Shown: positions 50,125 to 63,200 of the stretch, in pieces
Position numbering within the stretch: position 1 is the first letter of the stretch
Layout of the letters: every line of letters starts with the position of its first letter
Assembly: GCF_000001735.4 (NCBI RefSeq)
Contig: NC_003070.9
Span: 23,421,971-23,485,970, forward strand
Source of the DNA: Arabidopsis thaliana
Taxonomy: Eukaryota; Streptophyta; Magnoliopsida; Brassicales; Brassicaceae
Length of the DNA: 64,000 bases
Direction of reading: 5' to 3'
Program-made: the position numbers and the translations under genes
The notes under the pieces: model-generated
Told to the model about the DNA's origin: nothing
What the model saw: only the letters and a program-made list of their open reading frames with translations
Databases searched by the model: none

Positions 50125-51620
50125 TTAAGTGGAGGGTTGTGCTTTCTCAACACTAGCCCGCAAAAGGGATATGACGTCCCCAGGCTTCGGAGCTCCAAAC
50201 ACTGAACTTCCTGCGACGATACAGTTGGCTCCAGCTGCAGCTGCTGCATCGATTGTGGAAGGGCCTAAGCCGCCGTCCACCTGATCCAGGAGATAGGACT
50301 CAGTTTAAGGAAAGATCAAACACTGTCTGAACTTGTAGGATTGAGATGACTTACCTCAATATCAAGTGTTGGGTACTTGTTCCTCAATGCCCTGACCTAT
50401 ATCAAGAATAAAGAAAACTAAGGTTACGAGGGGATTTCAATAGGCAAATGACATTTTGATTTCCAGAGTTGGAAACATAACCTTGTCCATCATGCTGGGC
50501 ATGAACTTCTGGCCTCCAAATCCAGGCTCCACAGTCATCACAAGAACCATTTCGACCGGATTTGTACCTTCGACCTGTCATAGATAGGTCAAGCACGCAT
50601 AATAACCCAATCGCACTCTGGCCAAACAGCAATTTCGATAATTCAATACCAGAGGATAGACTTGTTCAACAGGTGTTCCAGGCTTTAGAGCCACACCTGG
50701 CCTCATCCCAGCAGCCTTAATCTTCTTCACAAGTTCTTGCCAATTCTCTGAAAGTAAGCGAATAATACAAGTCGAGATCATAAAGATGAGAAAAAGTTGA
50801 AGGATGGTGTGGGGGAAACAGCTATCTATATATATACCTTGGGCCACCTCAACGTGGAATGTGAAACCAGACGCCCCAGCTTTAGCCATCTGATCCACAT
50901 AATCCATGGGGTTCGTCACCATTAAGTGGCAATCAAGATATGCACTGTGATAAAAGGGAAAGATAAAACGTTTTCAAAGACATCACTTCACTTGAAGAAC
51001 ATGTCACATGTTATTAATTCAAAGGGAAGGAGTAACATTACTTTGTGTGCTTCCTCAAACTCTCGATGACAGGAGCACCAATCGTTAGGTTAGAAACAAA
51101 ATGCCTGCCCGAGTAATACAGAATTATACTAACCAGATGCTAATACTCCATAGTGTAATGAAAACACAGCTAAAAACAGTAAAATTTACCCGTCCTGCAA
51201 ATGAGAAAACAGCAGACTAAATCATTAGTATGAAACAAGCAAAGGTTAGCATATGAGTCAGCTTCTTTGTTGTTGTTTCATTCTAAGAGCAGAGATACAA
51301 GTTTCACATTTGAATTCCACAACATTCAACACCAGATCCTAGAGTGGAGATAATACTATGAGGCATAGTGATTGAGAATCAAATTCTTTATCGTATTCAT
51401 ATCAAAGGTGAAACCTTTATAGCACCAAGTAAGTAAATATATTGAGTGAAATCAAAAAATTGAGATTCGGAGAAGAAGAAGAAGCTATAAAGGTTGTTAC
51501 CATAATGTCCATGTGAAGCCAATTGGCGCCCAAATCGATCATCCGCTTAGCCTCCGCGGCAAGATTTGCAAAGTCCGATGACAACATCGACGGAGCGATC
51601 TTCGGCGACACACCCACCAT
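50125..51620 (-). CDS. Cytosolic ribulose-phosphate 3-epimerase
   Basis: Interconverts ribulose 5-phosphate and xylulose 5-phosphate in the oxidative pentose phosphate pathway. Eight exons on the minus strand: 51620-51501, 51194-51190, 51104-51042, 50944-50838, 50747-50650, 50574-50482, 50396-50355, 50280-50125; 684 bases, 227 residues. The second exon is only 5 bases (GACGG), flanked by tttgcag and gtaaat, and supplies most of the DG of the metal-site motif MDIMDGHFV. Other TIM-barrel landmarks: [52 protein letters not shown] and AGSSVFG. No transit peptide with Met at 51620, so cytosolic; a Met at 51677 would add 19 residues. A plastid isoform is encoded elsewhere. Confidence 0.94.
51190..51194 (-). 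other. Five-base microexon of the epimerase gene
   Basis: GACGG between acceptor ...catttgcag and donor gtaaat... It is needed to keep frame and to restore the universally conserved Asp-Gly before HF in the active-site motif, because neither neighbouring exon encodes it. Introns on the two sides are about 306 and 85 bases. Confidence 0.85.
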
Positions 51621-52158
51621 CTTCTCTGGTTTCAACGAATATGGTAGAGAAGAAGAATCTGCGTTAGGTGAGAGCACTGTGAGAAGAGAAGAAATCAGAA
51701 AAAGCGACCAATGGGTAATTGGGTCAACCCGTTAACCCGAATCTCAACCCGACCCAGCTAGCTTGATACGACCAAACCTGATGACGTGGCACCAAACACC
51801 AAGGCAAACTAATACATAACCACTTCTAAGAACTTCACTTACACATTTTGTCGAACATCTTATCTACAACAACTAAAGGTATTAGTAGAGAAATTGAGCA
51901 TATGAATGCATCAGGCATAGAGTCATATTACATACACATATGAATGATACATTGATCATTGATGCTTGTGAGTTAATTGGGCATATGAATGCATAGAGTC
52001 ATATTAAATACACACATGAATGATAACATTGATCATTGATGCTTGAAAGTTCACACATTACACAGATTTTTTCGTTAATATGTTTGGGTACAAGTAAAGC
52101 CCAATAAGATAATTTAATGGGCCGAGAATTGACCCATGAAAGGAGGATATAAAATGTT
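51621..52158. other. Spacer between epimerase and remorin genes
   Basis: Epimerase leader and promoter to about 51780, then AT-rich DNA with a tandem duplication (51891-52049, listed), then remorin 3' UTR. Confidence 0.45.
51891..52049. repeat. Imperfect tandem duplication, unit about 80 bases
   Basis: Unit 1 (about 51891-51972) and unit 2 (about 51975-52049) share the words catatgaatgca, atagagtcatatta, tgaatgata and cattgatcattgatgctt in the same order. Small indels separate them. Each unit contains the palindrome-like tgatcattga. No known function. Confidence 0.75.
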
Positions 52159-53330
52159 TTAGAAACATCCACAAGTTTTGGTATTGGGTGGATAGGCATT
52201 TGGAGTTGCAATTAGCTTCTCACTTATTTTTTCGACTTTGATAGATTCTTGCTCCTTTTGTTTCTCTATTTTTTCTCTTTTGGCTTCTGCAATCTTCTCA
52301 ATTTCAGGTATTTTTTTCTTGAATTTTTTTGAGAATTCAGTTTTCTCCACTTGTAAATTCTCCTGAAAAAAAAATCAACAGAAATAAATTATCGTAGTAA
52401 AACTATATAACATAGACACATGTGCATTCATAGAGGAGAGACTATATGAATAAAAGTTATAAATAAAAGTACTTTTCTATGATATTGTTTGTATTTCACT
52501 ATAAACGTTAAATAAATTGAATAGCTAAAAGAAGTTAAAGAGAAAATATATTGATATAGCTAAAATTCTCTATATACCTCCATTTTCTTCAAATCTAACT
52601 CTAGAGCTGTCTTCATGTTGTTTTCCCATGATTCAATCGAGCAAAGTTCTTTGTAAGCCCTGCTTTCATTGATTCAAAATAACAAAATGTAAATATTATA
52701 TTGATAATATAAAGTATAAAAACGGGTAATCTCGCATTTCTTGCGACATATATATAACTGTATGTTTTGAGTTTAATTATGGTCACGTCAATATTTCTGT
52801 GAGATATTTGTTAGTAATTTTGAATGCAGAACAATGTTGATCTTTATGGTTCTAGCTAGCCTCATTAATAACTAAGGATTATATATATTTGGATTGGCAA
52901 ATCTTACTTGGTTTGAGCTTTTGCCTTCTCGTTCTCTTCCCATGCATCTATTAACGCAAGTCTCTTCTCTTTCTCTATCTCAACAAGTTTTTCATCTACA
53001 TACAAAATAAAATTATTTGAAAGAACTTATAATCTAAATGCAAAAATCCAATTCCACCCTTGAACATTGTTAATTATAAGCGTAATATTAGTGAAAGAGA
53101 TGTATATTTAATAGGTCGTTGAGTCATGACGCTATTCATGTTTACTTGTTCACAAAAAATTGTAGTCCTTTATTTTTCTGGTAGCAAAATTTTGGAACCA
53201 AGAAAGAAACTTACTATAAATGTATAAATATATTACACACAAACATACTTTGACTTGAAGCAAAAATGATAGTACTTTCTTCATATAATGGAGACTTTTT
53301 CTGGACTGGTTTATTTTGTCCCATATGCAT
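52159..53330 (-). CDS. Short remorin-family protein
   Basis: Four exons on the minus strand: 53330-53249, 52995-52908, 52659-52578, 52362-52159; 456 bases, 151 residues. After a short N-terminus, residues about 28-145 match the remorin C-terminal domain: AWEENEKAKAQTK, AYKELCSIESWENNMKTALE, a coiled coil of KKIPEIEKIAEAKREKIEKQKEQ, and a C-terminal end KTCGCF. Cys residues at the end are the usual S-acylation anchor that holds remorins on plasma-membrane nanodomains. The N-terminal disordered region of typical remorins is nearly absent. The start ATG follows aaaccctaac, a common A. thaliana leader motif, but an upstream exon cannot be ruled out. Function in nanodomain organisation and immunity is inferred from the family. 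Confidence 0.75.
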
Positions 53331-56300
53331 GTTAGGGTTTCTCTTCTCGTCCGTCCTTCTTCCTTTGTACTTTTGTGAGATTTTTACAGAAAAATAAAAG
53401 TAAAAACTGCAGTTAGTAGAAACTAGTAACTCAAATGATTGAAAGGGCATAATTAAACAGAAAGATAGAAATATAATTACCTTTTAAAGATAAATTAAAG
53501 ACAAGGAAATTAAAAGAAGTGAAGATCTTATAGGTTTGATGATGACTTTGAGTTAGGTGTGGGAGTTTTATGCTCGAATCTTATCAATATATACATGCCC
53601 TGATGCCCAATATATTACATATATTTTACATGTATGTCATCGATTTTTTTTACTCCAAGTAATCAATTAACTGTTTATGGTAGGTGAATGGAAAACATTT
53701 ACGATTAGTTAATATATTCACAAAAAGGTGCTTAAAGGAAGCTCCAAGTACTGGGTTAATGATTCAGTTCGTACTGTATAAAGGAATCTTAAGTTTTGTA
53801 TAGAAATTGGATTAAGATTGTAAACATAAAAACTTCAGGTATGTGTAAAATATGTTTTACCAAATTATAATAGCCAAAACTAAACTGGTGGAACGACTTA
53901 TCTTGTTATCAGTTTCAAAATAAGAAATAAAAAGTGTAAGATAGATATGAGGAAAAAGAAATTTAGTATTTTAAAATTACATATTTGCTTCCAAAAATGA
54001 AACTATATCTAAATCGTTATCAGTTTAGGATAAACATATGATCTTTTCACTAAATATGTTTGAAACATGTGTAATTAAAATCATATTTCTCTCTACTTCA
54101 TGTCACTTAAGTTTCTATATAATTTGAATTTTCCAAATCCCTATTACCAACTCCATTCAAAAATTGTATCCGTTATGCATGTCTTATGACGTCGAAGTTT
54201 TACGTGTGTTCTTATTTAAGCATGAATGGCTTTTATGGATGCTCCCTTTGTTTGTGTTTCCATCACAATCACAATTGCTGCTTAAGAGAATACAAAGTTA
54301 GATTTTATATGTTTCAGCTAACATTTAATTACGTTGTAATTTAATTTTGAGTAAAATCTAACTTACTAAAATCTATTTGTTGTGTTTTTTCTTTTTCTTG
54401 TAGATATAACCGTCTATGTTATGTATGCAATTCTTTATCAAATTATTAGACAAAGGTAAAATGTTCCCACGTTTTCTCCTTTTATTTTCTTGATATGAAA
54501 TGATGAGATTTACACATCTTTAGTTCTCCAAGATGCCAAGATGCTATGATAATGTTGAACGTTGTGAAAACAAAAACTGTCAAAGCATAAAAGCGAAAGA
54601 AAGAAAAAAAAGAAACTCACTTTCATGTGACCAGCGAAGACACTATGACATCCAACCAAACAAAATTGGTTATCTAGATAGTTTTGTTGATCGTATATAT
54701 GTTAGGCGTATTTTACTATGAAATGTAAATAATATTTTCAAAAATATTATTTCACATTGAATTAGTTGTTACTGATATTTGTAAACATATAGTTTTCATG
54801 TATATCTTTAAAATTAGGTAATAAATATATATAGATGCTAAGTAATGATAAATTGTATATGCATTAATACGTTGATTGATCACATGACCTTATAAAGCGA
54901 AAAGGTCTCTCTCGTACAACATGTTGAAAGGGAGATGAACATTAAAAAAAATATATATATGAGACTAAAATTTATACTTATCTTATTTCTCAAGCTATCA
55001 CACCTAAAGCTAAAAAATAATTCTTCTTTTATTTTTTTTGGTATAATATAGTTTGGTCTTTATATTTGCTTTTCCTTTTTAATCTTTTTCTCATGCATTT
55101 TATCTTCTTTTTTGTATTTTATCTAATTATAGTCGGCATATATAGATTAGAACAAATCATAAATACCCATACTCGAACAAATCATTGAAAATTGAGCCGT
55201 ACTCGAGAAATTATATCATAAAAATTGAGCGGATTAAAACAAATCATCAAATTCATATAATTCAGTAATCAAACAAATTGAGCCGTACTCGAGAAATTAT
55301 AAATACCCAAATTTTATGAAAATTGTTGAAAATGAATCAATCGAAAGACAAACATTAATTTCAACCCTTCTTAAGTTCATTGTTGGAGAGCACGCATGCG
55401 TGATCACGTAATCATGCATTACCTGAAAATAAAAAATGATCACGTAATCATCATAAACCTAAAAAAGAGTCTAATGATATACAAGTTTTGGTACGTGATA
55501 GAGATTATTTAAATAAATGACTGTAAATGATTATATATATATATATACACACAACTATATATATACGCATCATATTAATGATTCATGATTTTAGTATAAA
55601 AGATGTCAAGATCTCATTAAACCTTTGACCAAAAAAAAAAAAGATCTCACTAAACAAAAGAAAGAAACTGATGATGGTGATTTAAAGGAGGATAAAGGGT
55701 ATCTATTAGTTCATAATCAAATGTTATTGTTGAGATCATGATCATTCTCATGCCTATATATTATGCAATGGTTTTGTATGTTTGTATTCGTGTCATTAAT
55801 CCTACACATATTGGCGTAATAATGAAAAACAAATCCACATTTTTTTTGGTTCATATTTTTTAGTTGATTGATGTCTCTCTCCAAATCTGTAAAAGATAAT
55901 TGAAAACAATGCCTCAGCTTTTTCTTTTGGGGAGAAAATGCAATTTCTTTTAAGAAGTAGCTAGTGACACTAAACTAAATTATATTTGTTTTGTTTAAAC
56001 AAAAATAATTATATTTGTCTATTTAATGTTATGGGTGAAATGTATCCATATATTAATCATATGCTAATTTCACTAATACGATGATGGTGCAAGATGAATC
56101 ATATACAGTCAAGTAAATAACATTCAATAGCTCGTTGATTGATCTTATGCTTATAGTAAATGAAAACAAGCCTAAATTCGTCGGAAACTGTATATTTTGT
56201 TCATAAATGGTGTTCCTTACTCGTTTTGTGTATTAATGCTTCTGGGACCTCTGCATGCTTCCATATTTTAATTCTTCAGAGCTTTGTTTAACTAGTGAAA

Positions 56301-59300
56301 ATTATTTTTGGGAATGTGACCCCATCACACATGTGCTTCTTGTTCTGTTCATTTAGAGCCATTTGAAAGCTAAAATCAACTGTGATCTGAGATGTATTTT
56401 TGAGCGTATTATAATTGCATTTGGTTTAGTCTTGTTTTACATATACATTGATTTGATTATGGTCGTTAATTACCATGTACTAATTTCGAGTTTTCTAGTT
56501 AAACAACTTTGCCTAAGACATCTGAAATTAGTGAAGATAAACTCTTTTCTGAATTCATCGCCTCCTGTATATAAGTTTTGGATCCAAAATTTTGCAAAGA
56601 TGGGTAAAATCAAAATCAAATGGATAGTAGCTATAAATCTTAATTTTGTAAACATTCTATACACATCATATTATGAAACATATGTAATGATGACTTTTCT
56701 TTTTGCCAAAATTAAACGTCATAAATTCGTTCTTATTTTGGACACAAATTTAAAATTTAGTTTACTGAAGGAGAAAAATATAAACCCACGAAACAAACTT
56801 AGTCCAATGCTGTAGGTATCATTAATTATTAATGAAAATGTGGACATAAATTTTGTTCGACATCCGAAATAATTCTTATAATTCATAAAACCTTTTTTCA
56901 GTAGGAGCATGGCAGTTTGACTGCACATTTTTCGATCTGTAATGTTTATGGTATTACTAAATTCTTTCTTTTATTACTTTCTGCAAAAGAACATTAAATG
57001 ATACCAAAAAAAAGCTCTAAAATTTACTACTAGGCAACTAAAATTTTTTTTTATTTTTTTTTAAAGGTGTGACGTCAACTAAACTTGTGAACTAGGATGT
57101 CAGTTAAAAGCAGAGGAGGCGAGACAGAGAGATATTTGTACTTTGTAGAAGTTAGGTTGGAGCTGTTGAGACAGCTTACGTGATTTTTATTTTTTTGATA
57201 CGTGACTTTATTAGCGAATCATTGTTGGAAAATCTATGTTGTAATCACCGATTTACCGTAATTTATCAAAATTATAAATTATCTACACGCATACTGAAAT
57301 AAATGTATGTGAAGCTCATTGTTTGAACGATATAGTTACAAGACTAAAAACGGTAAATAACCTCTTTTACAGATTTACATATAACTTGTAAATATATATA
57401 ACTTCTTTTAGATAAGCATATAAAATTAAAACAATATTTACATTACAGATAAATGTATGCGAACCTCATTGTTTTATTTATATATTTTTCTCTAAAATGG
57501 CTCCATCTCTTATAAATTAATCCATTGATCAAGTTGGCCAAATAAAAAAAGGCAAAGAAAAAGGGGGTGTATGAGTAGGCACGCATGAGTGGCACGTGTG
57601 AAGAACAAATAAAGCAATGGCTAATTTTCAAAGCCAAGTATGCTCCTCAGAACTAACAAGAACAAGGTGTGTCAAAGAACCATTACTTTTATGTACCGTC
57701 AAAGAACCAATCTTGCATTTACACAAGTTCTTACTAACAAACAAAACAAAAAAGTTCGTACTAACTCAATATGGTATAAACCATAGTAATTAATACGTGT
57801 ATATATACTATATAGATATCGCATGAACTATATTCGTTGTTAAGTTCTTTAGAATGTAGCAAGAAGAACAAGTTCTTTCAGAATGGTTTATCATACACGG
57901 GCGCACATTTGGAATTACCCTTACGTTAATGAGGAAAAAATAACTAATACTACTAAACTGAAAAGATACTTCGAAATTAAAATTTCTGATGTATTTTGTT
58001 TTGATGTTGATAAGTACATGTCAATAAGACAACCATTGTAGTTTGTACTTTGTACTTTGTAGTACCATTTCATATATCCTGGTTGAACCAATCTCATTTT
58101 ATTTTTTCCCCTCGGTAATTAATCAACAATTCGTTTCAGGAAAAAACGAAAAAAAAAACTATATTATATTACCACTTTCTTTTTATCATTGGTAATGAAT
58201 TTACATATCAATTAAAGTAACATTATGTATGTTTGGTATATAAGTTAGGCAGATATATATTGTATACGTATTCAAGTTGTTAGTTTTATTTCAAACACAC
58301 TCGAACAAACCACCATTTCGTTACGAGAGTACCCAATTTGGTTTGATGTATCTGTTTTTGATTGTGATGTACGCATACATGTTGTACATACATATAAAAT
58401 AATGTGCATACTGATATACATGTATACCGGTATACGTTACGCATAATCTAATTTCTAGGGTCAGTAACAAGAAAAGACTAATTTATAAAATTGAGATAGA
58501 AAAAGTAAAAACATGATCTAAGCTAAGGTTACAGATATATAAATGATAAAATGTATGCTTTTTCATGGCCATGTGTAACATATCTTATAACGTAGTTCAA
58601 ACTCATAAATGTTAAACAAAAATTCAAACTCATGGTGGTTTGATTTTTTTTTTTCTAGCTGTTTGGTCCTATTGAATATTGATCCTATTCTTCATCGAGA
58701 ATTCCTAACAACGTAAAATCTAATTATTCTTATACCTTAAAACAAATTTAGGAAATTATATAACATTTTTGGTGATGAGATAATACAATAATAGTATATA
58801 GTACATAGGATACCATTTTTTATATTTCCACAATCTCAATGGACCTAATCAGAAAAAAGAAGAATGAATTTGTTTTTATTTTTTGCTTTTCTAATATAAG
58901 CTAACAAAATATACAGCTTGCTTAGATATATCCGCAATAGAAGCTTCAGGTGGGGACTGTGTAAGGACAACAAGACATATACATTAAGGTGTTTAGTTTG
59001 ATTTTCGAAAACATATTATGAAATTCGCATGTTCCATGCCCGAGGATGAAATTTCTATTTTACAATTATTCTTTCATGACAGCTTATATATACTGACTCA
59101 AATAGATGGACCGGCGGGCGATCGGCATCATGTCCTACCCACGTCAAAATTGAGTGAATATCTAAGATTTTGAATTGAATCTAATAAACATGTAGGTTCA
59201 ATATGATACTTTGTTATACGATAAAAAAAGTGAGAGAGTTTTGAAGAACATTATGATAAAAAATAGTATCTATAAGTTCCACATATTTTTCTTTGATTTA

Positions 59301-60222
59301 AAGAATAAGGCTATATACTGATTCGTTGAGAAATAACTTTTGTTAAGCAATACATTTGTTGGTTAAAACATCATTTTCTCATTCTCAGCTACATTTCTAA
59401 GTAAATAAGTATCAACGTCAAACTTGACCGTTGGATCTCTACTTTTTATATTATCTTTAGTTTATCGGGGACTCAGCTTTGTAAGCTGTGACCTATTTAT
59501 TGACTATAATACCCATAAAAAGGTCGCGTATCACTCATAACTGAAGGAGGGCAGACATGTAAATTTAATTGCGTATCGATCACTGTTCCCAAACCCAAAA
59601 CAAACTTTTTATTAATAAGATCATGTTTACAAATTTGTCGGACTATTTTTCATTTTAATTATGAAATGCATTTAATAAAATGTATAAGATATAAAAGTTT
59701 GATCTTCTTCTTTAATATACTACTAACTGATTACTGATGGAGTACTTTTTTAAGGCATAATAGCACAACTATGAAAATTATATTAGTTTTTAACATATCA
59801 TACCAAATTGAAACGTAAAGAGTTTCCTATACGATACAGACAAAAATTAATTAACCGATTAAAATATACACTACTAATTAATAACAATTAACGTATAGTC
59901 CTTTTACTTTTGCTAAATTGTTTATTAATCTCATCTCTCTTTTAGATCTCTCTACTTACTTTTCCTTTTTGTCCCATTTATATAAAAATCCACCGCTCAA
60001 GCTTAACGTTCGCGTCTTCTTCTTTCTTCTTCTTCTTCGCCTTCTCTCTGAGTCGAACTCGCTCCGATCGACTGAGCCAACTCGCCCGCCTTCTGTAATG
60101 ATCATTTCCTCTACATTGTACTAAAAAAGAGTGTTGTAATGACTCGTTCCGGGAGACGATGGTCGGAGCGACGGTGAGAGTTACAGTTTTCTTTCCGGCG
60201 ACCAATACTCTCGGCGGCGGAG
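53331..60222. other. Gene-free AT-rich stretch before the coiled-coil gene
   Basis: 6.9 kb without a supported gene. It holds short direct repeats at 55193-55300 (listed), TA microsatellites near 55532-55548, many homopolymer runs, and many short reading frames that look random (Asn/Ile/Phe-rich). 59990-60222 is the leader of the coiled-coil gene, with CTT repeats at about 60015-60045. No RNA gene was recognised. Confidence 0.5.
55193..55300. repeat. Short direct repeats
   Basis: A 23-base word beginning ttgagccgtactcgag occurs at 55193-55215 and 55278-55300, with shorter relatives (actcgaacaaatcat, aaattgagcgg, aaatacccat/aaatacccaa) around them. It looks like a small tandem or slippage-derived duplication. 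Confidence 0.6.
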
Positions 60223-63200
60223 ATGTTTAAGTCAGCGAGATGGCGTAGCGAGAAGAACAGGATCAAAGTCGTTTTCAGATTGAAGTTTCATGCGACTCAG
60301 GTACTATAAACACTCGAGTTTTGTTTTGGCTTCTTCATTGATTTCTCTTAGATACTAAAACTTTGTGTGTGATTTTATTGATTTTGCTCGCATTGCTTAG
60401 ATTTGAATTTTCCAGAAAAATAAGTTAAGAAATCTCAATTTGGTATTTGATGTGACACATTTTGATTCGAGGTTTTTGTTTTAATTTGCGTAGGCGTCAC
60501 AGTTCAATACAGAGGGATTGATTCTGTCTCTAGTTCCCGGAGATATTGGAAAACCGACGGCGAGGTCAGAGAAAGCTATTGTGAACGACGGACATTGCCG
60601 GTGGGAGATTCCGGTTTACGAGACTGTGAAATTTCTCAAAGATGTAAAAACTGGAAAAGTTAATCAGAGAATTTACCATCTCATTGTTTCAACTACGGTG
60701 AGCAAAAACAAAATTAGAAATGTCTCAGAGTTTTGGATTTTTATTTATGTTTTTTGTGATTCTCTTGTGTGCAGGGATCTGCAAGAGGTGGTTTGGTTGG
60801 AGAAACATCAATTGATTTTGCTGATTATGTTGATGCAACTAAAACTTGCAATGTTTCTCTTCCATTACAGAACTCCAGTTCTAAAGCTTTGTTGCATGTT
60901 AGCTTCTTCTTTTCGTCTTTTTACTCATTAATGTTATCTTTATTAAAGCTCTGAAGATCTCAGCTTCTTTTTGTCGTTTTTCTTTTAGAGTTTTGTAACC
61001 TTCGAGTCTTATAATTAATGTTCTTCTGATTTTTAGGTATCAATACAAAGGCAATTAGAGTTTGATGATCCTCAAAGGTGCAGAAAACTAGACTCACTTT
61101 TCTTTTGTTTTATAAGTTTTTGGATTTTTAATGGAAGTGGCTTTTGTGTTGTTATGAGTTCTTGCAGAGATGTGGATGAATGTGAGACTCCGGTGAAAAT
61201 GTCACAAGGTCTAGATTTGAAGTCACATTTCAGCATTGGTGATGCTGATGAAAATCGTAAAAGCGATTCACATGAGGTATGTTGATTTGGCTGATCGTAG
61301 TGCAATGTGATGCAAGAGAGTTTTTGGATTTTCTCTTGATGTTCTACTATCTTTGTTGTATTTATAGGAAGGGCCATTTGGTAAAGCTGCGCGGTTTGCG
61401 GAACTGAGACGAAGAGCATCAATTGAATCTGATAGTACAATGTCAAGCTCTGGAAGTGTCATTGAGCCAAATACACCTGAAGAAGTTGCCAAGCCTTTGA
61501 GACATCCCACTAAGCATCTTCATTCAGCTAAAAGTTTGTTTGAAGAGCCTTCTCGTATATCGGAGTCCGAGTGGTCCGGAAGTTCTGATCATGGTATCAG
61601 CAGCACTGATGACTCGACCAATAGTTCGAATGATATAGTCGCGAGGGACACCGCGATTAACTCCTCGGATGAGGACGAGGTAGAGAAGCTTAAGAACGAG
61701 CTTGTTGGTTTGACAAGGCAAGCAGATCTTTCGGAGCTAGAACTGCAAAGCCTGAGGAAACAAATTGTTAAAGAGACCAAAAGAAGTCAAGATCTCCTTA
61801 GGGAAGTGAATAGCTTGAAGCAAGAGAGAGATTCGTTGAAGGAAGATTGTGAGAGACAGAAAGTATCTGACAAGCAGAAAGGAGAGACTAAAACGAGGAA
61901 CAGGTTGCAGTTTGAAGGAAGAGATCCATGGGTTCTTTTGGAGGAAACAAGAGAGGAACTTGATTATGAGAAGGATCGGAATTTCAATCTCCGGTTACAG
62001 CTCGAGAAGACGCAAGAATCAAACTCCGAGTTGATTCTTGCTGTTCAAGATCTTGAAGAAATGCTGGAGGAAAAGAGTAAGGAAGGAGCTGATAACATTG
62101 AAGAATCAATGAGAAGGTCTTGTAGAAGTGAGACAGATGAAGATGATCATGATCAAAAGGCACTTGAGGACCTTGTGAAGAAACATGTGGATGCGAAAGA
62201 TACACATATTTTGGAGCAGAAGATCACAGACCTTTATAATGAGATTGAGATATATAAACGTGATAAAGATGAGCTTGAGATACAGATGGAACAGCTTGCT
62301 TTGGATTATGAGATACTGAAACAGCAAAATCATGATATCTCTTACAAGCTAGAGCAGAGCCAACTGCAAGAACAGTTGAAGATACAATACGAATGTTCAT
62401 CTTCGCTTGTGGATGTGACCGAGCTTGAAAACCAAGTAGAGAGTCTGGAAGCTGAGCTCAAGAAGCAGTCCGAAGAGTTTTCAGAGTCTTTGTGCCGGAT
62501 TAAAGAACTTGAATCACAAATGGAGACATTGGAAGAAGAGATGGAGAAACAAGCTCAGGTATTCGAGGCAGACATTGATGCTGTCACACGTGGTAAAGTG
62601 GAGCAAGAGCAAAGAGCTATCCAAGCCGAAGAAACTCTAAGGAAAACGAGGTGGAAAAACGCTAGTGTAGCAGGAAAACTCCAGGATGAATTCAAAAGAC
62701 TCTCTGAGCAGATGGATTCAATGTTTACATCAAATGAGAAAATGGCTATGAAAGCGATGACAGAAGCTAACGAATTACGAATGCAGAAACGTCAACTAGA
62801 AGAAATGATCAAAGACGCTAATGATGAGCTCCGAGCAAACCAAGCCGAGTACGAGGCAAAGCTCCACGAGCTTTCTGAAAAGCTGAGTTTCAAAACCAGT
62901 CAGATGGAGAGAATGTTAGAGAATCTTGATGAGAAGTCCAATGAGATAGATAATCAGAAGAGGCATGAAGAAGATGTTACTGCAAATTTAAACCAAGAGA
63001 TCAAAATCCTAAAGGAAGAGATTGAGAATCTGAAAAAGAACCAAGATAGTCTCATGTTACAGGCAGAGCAAGCAGAGAACCTGAGAGTTGATTTGGAAAA
63101 GACTAAAAAATCGGTTATGGAAGCCGAGGCTTCACTACAGAGAGAGAACATGAAGAAAATTGAGCTAGAGAGCAAGATTTCACTAATGAGGAAAGAGTCA

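Noticed and set aside
54533-54721. Small Cys-containing reading frame, considered as a secreted peptide
   Set aside because: No signal peptide and no known Cys pattern.
56363-56815. A 150-residue plus-strand reading frame in the gene-free stretch
   Set aside because: Ile/Asn/Phe/Lys-rich composition matches translated AT-rich DNA; no motif.
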